The notes beneath the pieces are model-generated. The model made no database searches. It was not told the origin of the DNA and worked only from the letters and a program-made list of their open reading frames with translations. From contig CAYODJ010000044.1 of assembly GCA_964402715.1 (NCBI GenBank), positions 1 through 9,926 of the forward strand: a DNA stretch of 9,926 nucleotides. The letters are read 5' to 3'. This stretch comes from CALXOD01 sp964402715. GTDB lineage: Bacteria; Verrucomicrobiota; Lentisphaeria; Victivallales; Victivallaceae. The translations under genes and the position numbers were made by a program. Shown one piece after another: positions 1 through 6,440 of the stretch (within the stretch, counting starts at the first letter, position 1; each line of letters starts with the position of its first letter).

Positions 1-22
1 GAATCAATCAGGGAAACAGGCC

Positions 23-49
23 TTTTTCAAGTGCCTCTCAGGAAATTTG
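23..49. repeat. partial third copy of the methyltransferase-flanking repeat
   Basis: This stretch contains TTTTCAAGT, then CTCAG and GAAATTTG. The same order occurs in the core of the repeat at 1679-1704, with one single-base gap on each side. It is therefore a shorter relative of the two longer repeats at 94-157 and 1655-1718. It has no reading frame of its own. Its relation to the others is seen by eye only, and over so few bases chance cannot be excluded. Confidence 0.4.
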
Positions 50-93
50 CGCAATCCGTGGGACGTTATCATGAAACATGAAACCGACGATGC

Positions 94-157
94 ATAAAAT
101 GACAGAATTGTCGCAGATTTTCAAGCTGCTACTGAGAAATCTGATTTCGAGACTTGT
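94..157. repeat. left imperfect direct repeat flanking the methyltransferase
   Basis: Aligned without gaps to 1655-1718 (offset 1561), 50 of 64 bases match. The best block is GCAGATTTTCAAG, and a second block is TGATTTCGA. The copy contains a perfect 7-bp inverted repeat, CAGATTT (114-120) and AAATCTG (137-143), able to form a small hairpin. In the right copy the same stem persists with one change that leaves a G-U pair. The pair of repeats encloses the whole methyltransferase gene, which suggests boundaries of an inserted or duplicated segment. No integrase or transposase is visible, so the mechanism is unknown. Confidence 0.65.
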
Positions 158-259
158 TGGATGGGTAGGGACAGGCCAATGACCGCTGAGGTTCAATCTG
201 ACGAGTTATGTGCCTGCTCCGTTTTTCGGTCAACTATCCCATTTTGGAATGGCAGTGTG

Positions 260-1498
260 TTAGATCTTATTCAACAGGCGAATAAGAGCCCGTCCCATCG
301 CATATGCCAAGTTCACTGGAACTGCATTCCCAATTTGCTTGTAGACACTATTCACGGAGCCAACAAACTCCCAATTGTCGGGAAAAGTTTGTATTCTGGC
401 ATACTCACGGGTAGTCAGAGGGCGCGTTTCATCTGGATGACAACGTTCGGTTTGTTTTTGCGCAGGAGAACATGTCAGTGTCAGACTAGGTTCGTCCCAA
501 GAAAGGCGTCGAGCCATACCGGTCTTCCCCCCTCCCAAGTAGAAACTGCCCCCCATATATTCTTTCTGAAGTTCTATTGGAAGATCCCGCCAATACCCTC
601 CTGCAGGTACATGCTTGAGTATCTCTCTCTTTCTATCTGGATATTTTTGTCCAGGAGAAGGAGGGCAGTCCGTAAGATATAACTCTCCAGCCTTTAGAGC
701 ATCTTTTAAGGTAAGTATCCTTTTATATGGAGATGGCCATGAAAAGTCAGTTTTATCCATAAGGTCATTTCTTATTCCGACAAGAAATAATCTTTCTCGC
801 TTTTGTGGAACCATGTAAAAGATGGCCTTTAAATATCGGGGTTCAATAAGAGTGTATCCAAGCTCTGCTATGACACTTCTTATTGTCTGCATGGTTTTAC
901 CACCATTGTGTTTTAGCAGCCCCCTAACATTTTCTCCAAGAAATATCTTTGGCTGAACTTCCTTAATTGCTCGAGCAAATTGATAGAAAAGAGTCCCACG
1001 AGTATCATCGAACCCCATTTTCTTACCGGCATATGAAAAAGCTTGGCAAGGGAATCCTCCTGAAACCAAATCCACTTCCCCTTGATATTCCGCGAATGAT
1101 ATTTCTGCTACATCTCTTTCAATCACGTTCCATTCCGGGCGATTCCTTTTTAACGTGCAACACGCATCTTCGATAATGTCATTTAACATTAAACAGTTGA
1201 ATCCGGCCTTTTCAAGACCCAAGGCTAGGCCTCCTGCGCCGGCAAAAAGTTCTATACTGGTATACTTTCGTTTTGGAACAGTTGCCATTTCCTCATCCCA
1301 AAGTGAATTTAACATCAACCTCATCTCTTTAAAGACCAGCAACTGATCACGATGATATGCTTTGTACTTGTTAGATGGATGTCGAACTGAAACAAGTTTT
1401 CCGCTAGAATCCCAATGGCGTAAGGTTTCTTTAGATATGGAAAGTATATCAGCCACATCAGCAATAGAATAATATTCTTTTGACGCAGTTCTATTCAT
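260..1498 (-). CDS. DNA (cytosine-5) methyltransferase with N-terminal MerR-like HTH
   Basis: It transfers a methyl group from S-adenosylmethionine to C5 of cytosine in a specific DNA site, as a restriction-modification or solitary methylase. The 412-residue protein has all the landmark motifs: FAGAGG (85-90, SAM site), PCQ with catalytic C151, ENV (189-191), QKRER (232-236) and GNAVP (390-394). The target-recognition region lies roughly at 245-330; the recognised site cannot be read from sequence. Residues 9-57 form a MerR/excisionase-like helix-turn-helix (SIADVADIL, then KETLRHWD) with an SVRHP wing, an extension known in some C5 methylases that may let the enzyme regulate its own gene. 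The ATG at 1498 has a weak AAAGAGA at 1508-1514. The gene is AT-richer than the rest of the window and bracketed by direct repeats, suggesting transfer. No restriction endonuclease is visible on either side; a partner could lie left of position 1. Confidence 0.95.
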   Translation of the reverse strand: MNRTASKEYYSIADVADILSISKETLRHWDSSGKLVSVRHPSNKYKAYHRDQLLVFKEMRLMLNSLWDEEMATVPKRKYTSIELFAGAGGLALGLEKAGFNCLMLNDIIEDACCTLKRNRPEWNVIERDVAEISFAEYQGEVDLVSGGFPCQAFSYAGKKMGFDDTRGTLFYQFARAIKEVQPKIFLGENVRGLLKHNGGKTMQTIRSVIAELGYTLIEPRYLKAIFYMVPQKRERLFLVGIRNDLMDKTDFSWPSPYKRILTLKDALKAGELYLTDCPPSPGQKYPDRKREILKHVPAGGYWRDLPIELQKEYMGGSFYLGGGKTGMARRLSWDEPSLTLTCSPAQKQTERCHPDETRPLTTREYARIQTFPDNWEFVGSVNSVYKQIGNAVPVNLAYAMGRALIRLLNKI

Positions 1499-1759
1499 AG
1501 CTTGCGATCTCTTTGAAAACGCTGAAACCTATCACAGATGATTACTACACAAGTAAACCACAACTATCTTGTAGGGAACGGGTTGAAAATTGCGACCTCA
1601 CGATGCGGCTCGTATAGACGAAAGATAAATGAGGCACTACAAAACCATTGGAGGATAAAATGATAGTGTTGTTGCAGATTTTCAAGTCTCCTCAGTGAAA
1701 TTTGATTTCGAAAGTTGTGCTATTGTCCGAATTCTGTAAAAAGAAGTTTTCTTGAATAG
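1499..1759. other. AT-rich upstream region of the methyltransferase, no gene
   Basis: No convincing reading frame is present. It holds the methyltransferase leader and the right-hand direct repeat. On the minus strand the six-base words AGTTGT and ACTTGT occur 11 bp apart within 1548-1564, and CTACACAAG (1545-1553) faces CTTGTAG (1568-1574). These could be binding sites for the methylase's own helix-turn-helix, but no consensus promoter could be assigned. Confidence 0.4.
1655..1718. repeat. right imperfect direct repeat flanking the methyltransferase
   Basis: This is the partner of 94-157: 50 of 64 positions are identical in the same orientation. The GCAGATTTTCAAG and TGATTTCGA blocks and the CAGATTT...AAATTTG hairpin arms are retained. 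It lies about 155 bp before the methyltransferase start codon. A short match (GAAA, then TTGCG) further left of both copies hints that the original repeat was longer, about 110-130 bp, with indels. Confidence 0.65.
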
Positions 1760-2060
1760 GGAGCATACGCCCTGCACTCGGATAAAATCAACCCGTTAAA
1801 GGCAAAGGAGATTGGCAGACGCAGGGAAATCGGCAATGATCCGACGTTCAATCAAGCGGAGAAAATGGTTTCCGGGAAGCGAACGGAACCGCACGGATCA
1901 ACCTGAGACTGTCCGTCGACGCCGCCGAACGGGAGGAAGCGCGGAAAAAACACGGATGTCGTCGGCAACGTCCTCATCAACGCCGGAGGCGGCAAGACGC
2001 CTGCCGCAGAATCCGGAAAAAACAAACCTCGCCGGCGGAGCGGAGAAATCACATCGAACG
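1760..2060 (+). pseudogene. possible decayed gene remnant, frameshifted
   Basis: No intact frame crosses this stretch, but three consecutive segments read like ordinary soluble protein. The first is in the frame starting at 1760 and includes NPLKAKEIGRRREIGNDPTF. The second is one frame back at about 1867-1950, including ARINLRLSVDAAEREEARKK. The third returns to the first frame at about 1952-2030, including TDVVGNVLINAGGGKTPAAE. Two single-base indels would join them. The family is not recognised. GC-rich DNA gives spurious frames easily, so this stays tentative; the alternative is plain intergenic sequence. It lies just inside the change from AT-rich to GC-rich DNA. Confidence 0.25.
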
Positions 2061-2250
2061 TCGAAACGGCCGGAGTCAATTCCCGGTCTCACCGTCGGAA
2101 AAGCTCCGCCCGGCCGAACCGATGCGCCGTCCGATCTGCCGGGGCGGCGGCGCGATCTGATCTCCCGCTGAAAATGAAAAAAACGGACTGAAAGCAGACG
2201 TCGGAAAGTTTCAAACCATCCCGGCCGCAGAGATAGCCTTTCAGAGCACG

Positions 2251-2277
2251 GCTCCGCGACCGGAGCGGGCATATGCC
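2251..2277 (-). terminator. possible hairpin terminator after the small basic gene
   Basis: A perfect stem, GCTCCG (2251-2256) and CGGAGC (2261-2266) around CGAC, lies next to the 10-bp palindrome GGCATATGCC (2268-2277). Both follow directly after the stop codon of the minus-strand gene that ends at 2282. There is no strong U-run after the stem, so an intrinsic terminator is only a possibility. Confidence 0.3.
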
Positions 2278-2281
2278 GCGC

Positions 2282-2383
2282 TCATTTCTTCTTCGACATC
2301 TGCGCCCTGATCCGCATCTTGCAACGCTCCAGATATGCCTTGCGGCGGCGGCGCTTGATAATTTTGTTGTGCTGCTGACTCAT
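2282..2383 (-). CDS. 33-residue highly basic protein of unknown function
   Basis: The ATG at 2383 is preceded by a strong GGAGG (2394-2398, 10 bases away). The product has 14 Lys/Arg in 33 residues, including the run KRRRRK (10-15) and a KKK C-terminus, with one His and one Cys. It has no room for a catalytic domain. Very short, basic, autonomous proteins like this are typically ribosome- or RNA-associated; that role is inference only. The gene is divergent from the hydrolase at 2566, with its own sigma70-like promoter. A longer frame runs upstream to 2560, but it lacks a ribosome site and is not protein-like, so this start is preferred. I believe similar short basic proteins occur in PVC bacteria, but could not verify it. 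Confidence 0.65.
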   Translation of the reverse strand: MSQQHNKIIKRRRRKAYLERCKMRIRAQMSKKK

Positions 2384-2435
2384 CTTCACAAATCCTCCGA
2401 CCGTTGAAAAAAACAAACCGCAGAAACGTCCCCGT

Positions 2436-2464
2436 ACCATAGTCCGGATCCGGCCTTTTTTCAA
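2436..2464 (-). promoter_or_regulatory. sigma70-like promoter for the small basic gene
   Basis: On the minus strand the -35 element TTGAAA (2459-2464) and the -10 element TATGGT (2436-2441) are separated by exactly 17 bp. Transcription would start near 2429, about 46 bases before the ATG at 2383. The pairing is good for this GC-rich setting but is untested. Confidence 0.45.
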
Positions 2465-2565
2465 ATAAAAAAGCGTTTCCTGATTCCTTTTTTCCGCATG
2501 TTGCTGTATCTTTGATCCAGCTGCGGAACTACGGTCGCGGCGGTAAAATCTGGGAGACACCTCTT

Positions 2566-3237
2566 ATGCTGCAGATCAGGACGATCGCCGTCGGCATGCT
2601 GGACACCAACTGCTATCTGGTCTGGCTGACCGAGGAAAGGTTTCTTTATGTCGTCGATCCGGGAGCCGACGCCGGGAATATTCTCGCACAGGTCGGTTCA
2701 CATCCGTTCGACGACGCCGCGATTCTGCTCACCCACGCCCATGTGGATCACATACTGGCGCTGGCCGAGGTGCGCCGCGGTCTGCGCGGCGCGCCCGTGT
2801 ACCTGAATGCCGGCGACGAGGAGATGTACCGCAGCCCGGACAATTCTCTGGAGCCGTACATATCGGCGGCGGTCGATCTGCCCCCAACCGTGTCCGGACT
2901 CGCGAACGCGCCGGGACTGCGCATCCTGCCCGCGCCTGGACATTCCCGCGGCGGATCGATGTTCTACTTCCCGGCGGACGGCGTGCTCTTCTCCGGCGAC
3001 ACCCTGTTCGCCGGGTCGGTCGGAAGAACCGATCTGCCGGGAGGAGACTGGCGGACGCTGCAGAAAACCATACGCGACCGGATCCTGAGCCTGCCGAAAG
3101 AGACACGCGTCTACCCGGGTCACGGTCCGTCGACCACCGTGGAACGGGAGCTGGCGGGCAACCCCTACCTAGCCGGGCTCTCCCGACCCGGCGGAGACGG
3201 AACGCCTCCGCCGGAGTCCGCAGACTGCGGAACATGA
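2566..3237 (+). CDS. metallo-beta-lactamase-fold hydrolase, glyoxalase II type
   Basis: It probably hydrolyses thioesters such as S-lactoylglutathione or a related small-thiol ester, in the cytoplasm, with a two-metal centre. The 223-residue protein has the full set of metal ligands: THAHVDH (56-62), PGHS with H126, SGDTLF with D145, and PGHGP with H186. GRTDLPGG (153-160) is typical of the short, YcbL-like GloB relatives. These are shorter than classic E. coli GloB and lack its C-terminal glutathione-binding domain, so the true substrate is open. The ATG at 2566 follows GGGAG (2552-2556) by 9 bases; the TTG at 2512 would add 18 unlikely residues. The last 20 residues (rich in Pro and Gly) lie over two strong inverted repeats and may be a poorly conserved tail. 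There is no close co-directional neighbour, so it is probably monocistronic. Confidence 0.85.
   Translation: MLQIRTIAVGMLDTNCYLVWLTEERFLYVVDPGADAGNILAQVGSHPFDDAAILLTHAHVDHILALAEVRRGLRGAPVYLNAGDEEMYRSPDNSLEPYISAAVDLPPTVSGLANAPGLRILPAPGHSRGGSMFYFPADGVLFSGDTLFAGSVGRTDLPGGDWRTLQKTIRDRILSLPKETRVYPGHGPSTTVERELAGNPYLAGLSRPGGDGTPPPESADCGT
3188..3231 (+). repeat. two tandem perfect inverted repeats at the hydrolase 3' end
   Basis: CCGGCGGAG (3188-3196) is the exact reverse complement of CTCCGCCGG (3206-3214), with a 9-base loop. TCCGCAG (3217-3223) and CTGCGGA (3225-3231) form a second perfect repeat around one A. Both lie inside the last codons of the hydrolase gene. They could act as an RNA-end or termination structure, but no T-run follows. 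Confidence 0.45.
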
Positions 3238-3635
3238 GCTTCCTTCCATGACGCGACGCAGGCGCCGTCCAGTGAAATCGTCGGACTCGTTCCACGCACG
3301 AGCACGGGAAGAGTAACGGTTGCGGACGGAGGGGACGACGGCGTATCCGCCTGATGCGGAGAAGCTCCTCCCCCCCCCGGCGGAACCGCGCCGCCGCATG
3401 ACGGACATGCGTCGGCGGATCCAATACGGCTTTCCGCGGAATCACACGCGATCCGTCCGGATATTCCCGGCCGTCGGATGACAACTTTCCCGAGGACGCG
3501 GAACCGATGCGCGGATCACTGCGGACGGAACGCCGCCGCCCTCCCGCGGAACTCCGAGCACGCCCCCGGCGGACGGGTCATGCCGGATCTTTCCCCGCCG
3601 TCCGCGGAAGCATGAAAGCTCGCGCCCGTCCGACG
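3238..3635. other. convergent intergenic region, no gene, rich in inverted repeats
   Basis: The region lies between the convergent hydrolase and gpmI. No reading frame here has a ribosome site or protein-like composition. It contains a nested structure, GGAGG (3328-3332) with CCTCC (3367-3371) enclosing TCCGC (3346-3350) and GCGGA (3356-3360). A C9 run lies at 3370-3378. A 12-bp inverted repeat with one mismatch and a 5-base loop lies at 3389-3417. Such structures could end transcription from both sides or belong to an unrecognised RNA; neither is demonstrated. Confidence 0.45.
3389..3417. repeat. 12-bp inverted repeat hairpin in the convergent gap
   Basis: Arm 3389-3400 pairs with 3406-3417 at 11 of 12 positions around the loop ACGGA. 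The inner six bases are CGCATG and CATGCG. This is the strongest hairpin in the gap. It lacks a flanking T-run on either strand, so it is not a textbook intrinsic terminator. Confidence 0.45.
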
Positions 3636-5288
3636 TCACTTCCGGATCAGCACGCTCCGGTCGTATCCGTCCGGGGGCTCGTACCCCAGCAGTTCCAGGC
3701 AGGTCGCGGCCACCGAACTGATCCCCAGCTCCTCGCGGAGTTCCGGACGGTATTCGCCCCTCCCCTCGGGATCGTAGACGATGCACGGCACCGGATTGAG
3801 CGAGTGACTCGTCTTCCTGGCGGGGACGCCGTTCGCATCCAGTCTGATCCCGCCGTTCTTGTCATGTTCGATCATGTCGTCGGCGTTGCCGTGATCCGCG
3901 GTGACCAGCATCGCACCGCCGCTCCGCTCCACCTCGCGGCGGATCCGCCCCAGGCACAGATCGACCGCCTCCAGCGCGACGCGGACGGCCTGCATGTCGC
4001 CGGTGTGTCCGACCATGTCTCCGTTGGCGAAATTCAGACGTATCATCCTGAAGCCGCCGGACCGGATCGCGTCCACCACGCCGTCGGCGATTTCGGCGGC
4101 CTTCATCCACGGACGCTGTTCGAAAGGCACCACGTCCGACGGAACCTCGACGTAGGTCTCCAGATCGTCGTCGAACTTTCCGGATCGGTTGCCGTTGAAG
4201 AAGTAGGTCACATGTCCGAACTTCTGCGTCTCGCTGATCGCGAGCTGACGCACCCCCGACGCGCAGAGATATTCGCCCATGGTCCGGTCGATCTCCGGAG
4301 GCGACACCAGATACCGCCTCGGAACGTGCAGATCGCCGTCGTACTCCATCATTCCCGCGTACAGAACCTTCGGCACGGTGCCGCGGTCGAAGCGGGAGAA
4401 GTCTTCAGCCTCGAACGCCTCGGTGATCTCCAGGGCGCGGTCCCCGCGGAAATTGAAGTAAATCACCGAATCTCCGTCCCGCACCGCGCCGACCGGGGTC
4501 CGTCCGTCGTCGGAAATCACGAACGCCGGCAGATCCTGATCGATGGCGCCCGTGCGCTCCCGCAGTTTGACGACCGCCTCGTGCGCACTGCGGAACATCT
4601 CGCCGCGGCCGTGCACGTGGACCTCCCACCCCCTGCGGACCATGTCCCAGTTGGCGCCGTAGCGGTCCATGGTGATCACCATGCGGCCTCCGCCGGAGGC
4701 GATGCGGTAGTCGCGCCCGGCGCGGTTGAATTCCGCCAGGAACTCCTCGAACGGATCGATGTACTCGAGCGCCGAAGTTTCCGGGACGTCCCGCCCGTCC
4801 AGCAGCGCATGGATCCTGATCCTCTCCGCTCCGGCCCTGCAGGCCTCGGAGATCATCGCCCGCAGATGGGCGATGTTGCTGTGAACGTTCCCGTCCGACA
4901 GCAGGCCGATGAAATGCAGCGTCCCCCGGCCTCCGGCGACGTTCCCGATCAGCTCCCGCCAAACGGCTCCGGCGAAAAGCTTGCCGCCGGCGATCGCCTC
5001 CTCGACCAGCTTCGCGCCCTGCGCGAACACCCGTCCGCAGCCTATGGCGTTATGCCCGACCTCGCTGTTCCCCATGTCCGCGTCCGACGGCATGCCCACG
5101 GCCGTGCCGTGCGCCTTCAGTTGCGTGGACGGGCAGCTTTCGCGCATCCGGTTGAACTCCGGCATCCACGCCTGCCGCACGGCGTCGCCCTCTGCGAACC
5201 TGCCGTATCCCACGCCGTCCAGAATCGCCAGCACCAGCGGCCCGCGACGTGGGGCGAACGCCGGATTTCTCTTCAAAGCTTTCAACAT
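3636..5288 (-). CDS. gpmI: 2,3-bisphosphoglycerate-independent phosphoglycerate mutase, plant-like type
   Basis: It interconverts 3- and 2-phosphoglycerate in glycolysis and gluconeogenesis, in the cytoplasm, using two metal ions (typically Mn) and a phosphoserine intermediate. Numbered from the ATG at 5288 (550 residues), it keeps LDG with D24, the nucleophile S75 in GNSEVGHN, H135, DGRD (164-167), NFRGDR (279-284), K356 in ETQKFGHV, GDMVGH (423-428), ADHGN (464-468) and H495. SGGGRMVITMDRY, YLVSPPEIDRT and NGNRSG match the longer plant and trypanosome branch rather than the common bacterial one (about 510 residues). ATG is preferred because GGGAA (5296-5300) is 7 bases away; a GTG at 5294 is possible. 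It lies 24 bases after lpxA on the same strand and is probably co-transcribed with it. No clear terminator follows. Confidence 0.95.
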   Translation of the reverse strand: MLKALKRNPAFAPRRGPLVLAILDGVGYGRFAEGDAVRQAWMPEFNRMRESCPSTQLKAHGTAVGMPSDADMGNSEVGHNAIGCGRVFAQGAKLVEEAIAGGKLFAGAVWRELIGNVAGGRGTLHFIGLLSDGNVHSNIAHLRAMISEACRAGAERIRIHALLDGRDVPETSALEYIDPFEEFLAEFNRAGRDYRIASGGGRMVITMDRYGANWDMVRRGWEVHVHGRGEMFRSAHEAVVKLRERTGAIDQDLPAFVISDDGRTPVGAVRDGDSVIYFNFRGDRALEITEAFEAEDFSRFDRGTVPKVLYAGMMEYDGDLHVPRRYLVSPPEIDRTMGEYLCASGVRQLAISETQKFGHVTYFFNGNRSGKFDDDLETYVEVPSDVVPFEQRPWMKAAEIADGVVDAIRSGGFRMIRLNFANGDMVGHTGDMQAVRVALEAVDLCLGRIRREVERSGGAMLVTADHGNADDMIEHDKNGGIRLDANGVPARKTSHSLNPVPCIVYDPEGRGEYRPELREELGISSVAATCLELLGYEPPDGYDRSVLIRK

Positions 5289-5312
5289 AGACACGTTCCC
5301 GTCGGTTTGCCG

Positions 5313-6122
5313 TCAGGCGCGCTTCCCCTCGATGCGAGCGGACAGTACGCCGCGCCTGCTGTTTTCACAAAAGGAGATGAATTCCAGCACCTCCGGAATC
5401 TGAGGCAGCTGGGTGCGGAGCGCCGACAGGGCGTTGACCGGAGCCAGCCCGCTGCGGTAGTACAGACGGTGGACATGCTTGATCACGCGGATGGTCTCCT
5501 CGGGGAAACCGGCTCTCTTCAGGCCCACGATGTTCACCATCTTCACGCCGCCGTTCCTGCCCTCGGCCATCATGAACGGCGGCACGTCCTTGGAGAAGAC
5601 CGATCCCCCCGACAGAATCGCCAGCCTCCCCACGCGGCAGAACTGGTGCATCCCGCACAGACCGGAAATCAGGGCGCGGTCGCCGACCTCGCAGTATCCC
5701 GCCAGACCGGAGAACCCCACCATGATGACATTGTCGCCGACGCGGCAGTTGTGCGCCACATGAGCCGAGTTCATGAACATGCAGCCGTTCCCGATCACGG
5801 TCTTCGTCCCCGGCTTCGTCCCCGTGTGCACCGTGCAGCCCTCGCGGAAGATGTTCCCGTCGCCGATTTCGAGGAAAGTGACGCTTCCCGGCTCGACGCC
5901 GTGATCCTGGGCGTTGCGCCCCAGCGCCGCGAACGGATAAAGGATGTTGCCCGCGCCCAGCCTGGTGTGTCCGTCGACGTGGCACTGGGCAATCAGCCGG
6001 CACCCGCGCCCGAGCTCGACATGGGATCCGACGTAGCACAGCGGCCCGACCTCCACGTCGTCGGCCAGAACCGCGCCGTCGGAGACGACGGCAGTTGGAT
6101 GGATTTTCGCCATGGTTTTCAC
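5313..6122 (-). CDS. lpxA: acyl-ACP:UDP-N-acetylglucosamine O-acyltransferase (LpxA)
   Basis: It catalyses the first step of lipid A synthesis: transfer of a 3-hydroxyacyl chain from acyl carrier protein to UDP-GlcNAc, in the cytoplasm, as a trimer. The 269-residue protein begins IHPTAVV and shows left-handed beta-helix hexapeptide repeats to about residue 190, then a helical C-terminus. NSAHVAHNC (118-126) carries H124, the equivalent of catalytic H125 in E. coli; MHQF (158-161) and VGLKRAGF (199-206) are also typical. By that alignment Tyr143 stands where E. coli has His144, and Gly172 where it has Gly173, the acyl-length residue. The start is GTG at 6122 with AGGAAA (6126-6131) nearby; ATG at 6113 is equally possible. 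It is the first gene of a pair with gpmI. The alternative is an LpxA-like paralogue with another acceptor. Confidence 0.9.
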   Translation of the reverse strand: MKTMAKIHPTAVVSDGAVLADDVEVGPLCYVGSHVELGRGCRLIAQCHVDGHTRLGAGNILYPFAALGRNAQDHGVEPGSVTFLEIGDGNIFREGCTVHTGTKPGTKTVIGNGCMFMNSAHVAHNCRVGDNVIMVGFSGLAGYCEVGDRALISGLCGMHQFCRVGRLAILSGGSVFSKDVPPFMMAEGRNGGVKMVNIVGLKRAGFPEETIRVIKHVHRLYYRSGLAPVNALSALRTQLPQIPEVLEFISFCENSRRGVLSARIEGKRA

Positions 6123-6312
6123 CGCTTTCCTGGTCGTCCGCCCCGGATGCGGCCGTGCGACGAGGCGGTTCGCCCGCCGTCATACTCAAACCGCACGGAT
6201 TCCGGCGCCGGATTCCCGAAGATCATGAAACCGGAATTTTCAGAGGGGGTTCCATGACGTCAATTTATCGAACAACGACGCGTCCAGCCGAATCACGGTC
6301 GGCGACCGGCAC

Positions 6313-6345
6313 GCATGACGTGCTCATGCCGCGGACAGTCCGCGG
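6313..6345. repeat. two adjoining inverted repeats, operator-like
   Basis: GCATGA (6313-6318) and TCATGC (6324-6329) are exact inverted repeats around five bases. Sharing base 6329, CCGCGGAC (6329-6336) and GTCCGCGG (6338-6345) form a perfect 8-bp repeat around one A. They sit about 100 bp upstream of the plus-strand promoter. They could bind dimeric regulators or form a cruciform; which protein would bind is unknown. Confidence 0.45.
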
Positions 6346-6410
6346 CGGCCGGCTTAATATACACCGGATCCGCCGCATGGCAAACACGGCGTCGCTCCGC
6401 GCTCTTTTTG

Positions 6411-6436
6411 AAAAAAAAAAAAAAAAAAAAAAAAAA
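6411..6436. repeat. homopolymer run of 26 A
   Basis: Twenty-six consecutive A, preceded by TTTTTG, stand out in GC-rich DNA. The run ends five bases before the -35 element at 6441, which is where an UP element would bind the RNA polymerase alpha subunit. Such runs change length by slippage, so promoter strength could vary between cells. The exact length may also be a sequencing or assembly error. Confidence 0.6.
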
Positions 6437-6440
6437 CCGC

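Noticed and set aside
260..682. Plus-strand 173-codon frame starting at 161 as a partner nuclease gene.
   Set aside because: It mostly overlaps the methyltransferase on the opposite strand and has no nuclease motif; it is a shadow frame.
94..1718. The methyltransferase as an integron cassette with attC sites.
   Set aside because: One GTTGGAT fits the GTTRRRY core at 156-162, but the equivalent right-hand position reads GTTGTGC and no matching RYYYAAC partner was found. No integrase is present.
1812..2171. 119-codon plus frame and overlapping 124-codon minus frame (1898-2272).
   Set aside because: Both are Arg/Ser/Pro-rich with no domain pattern, and neither shows a convincing ribosome site; the protein-like signal at this place lies in other frames.
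3507..6257. A 916-codon plus-strand open frame without stops.
   Set aside because: It is antisense to gpmI and lpxA, both with complete family motifs. Its translation is low-complexity in His, Arg, Ala and Pro, as expected from antisense of GC-rich codons.
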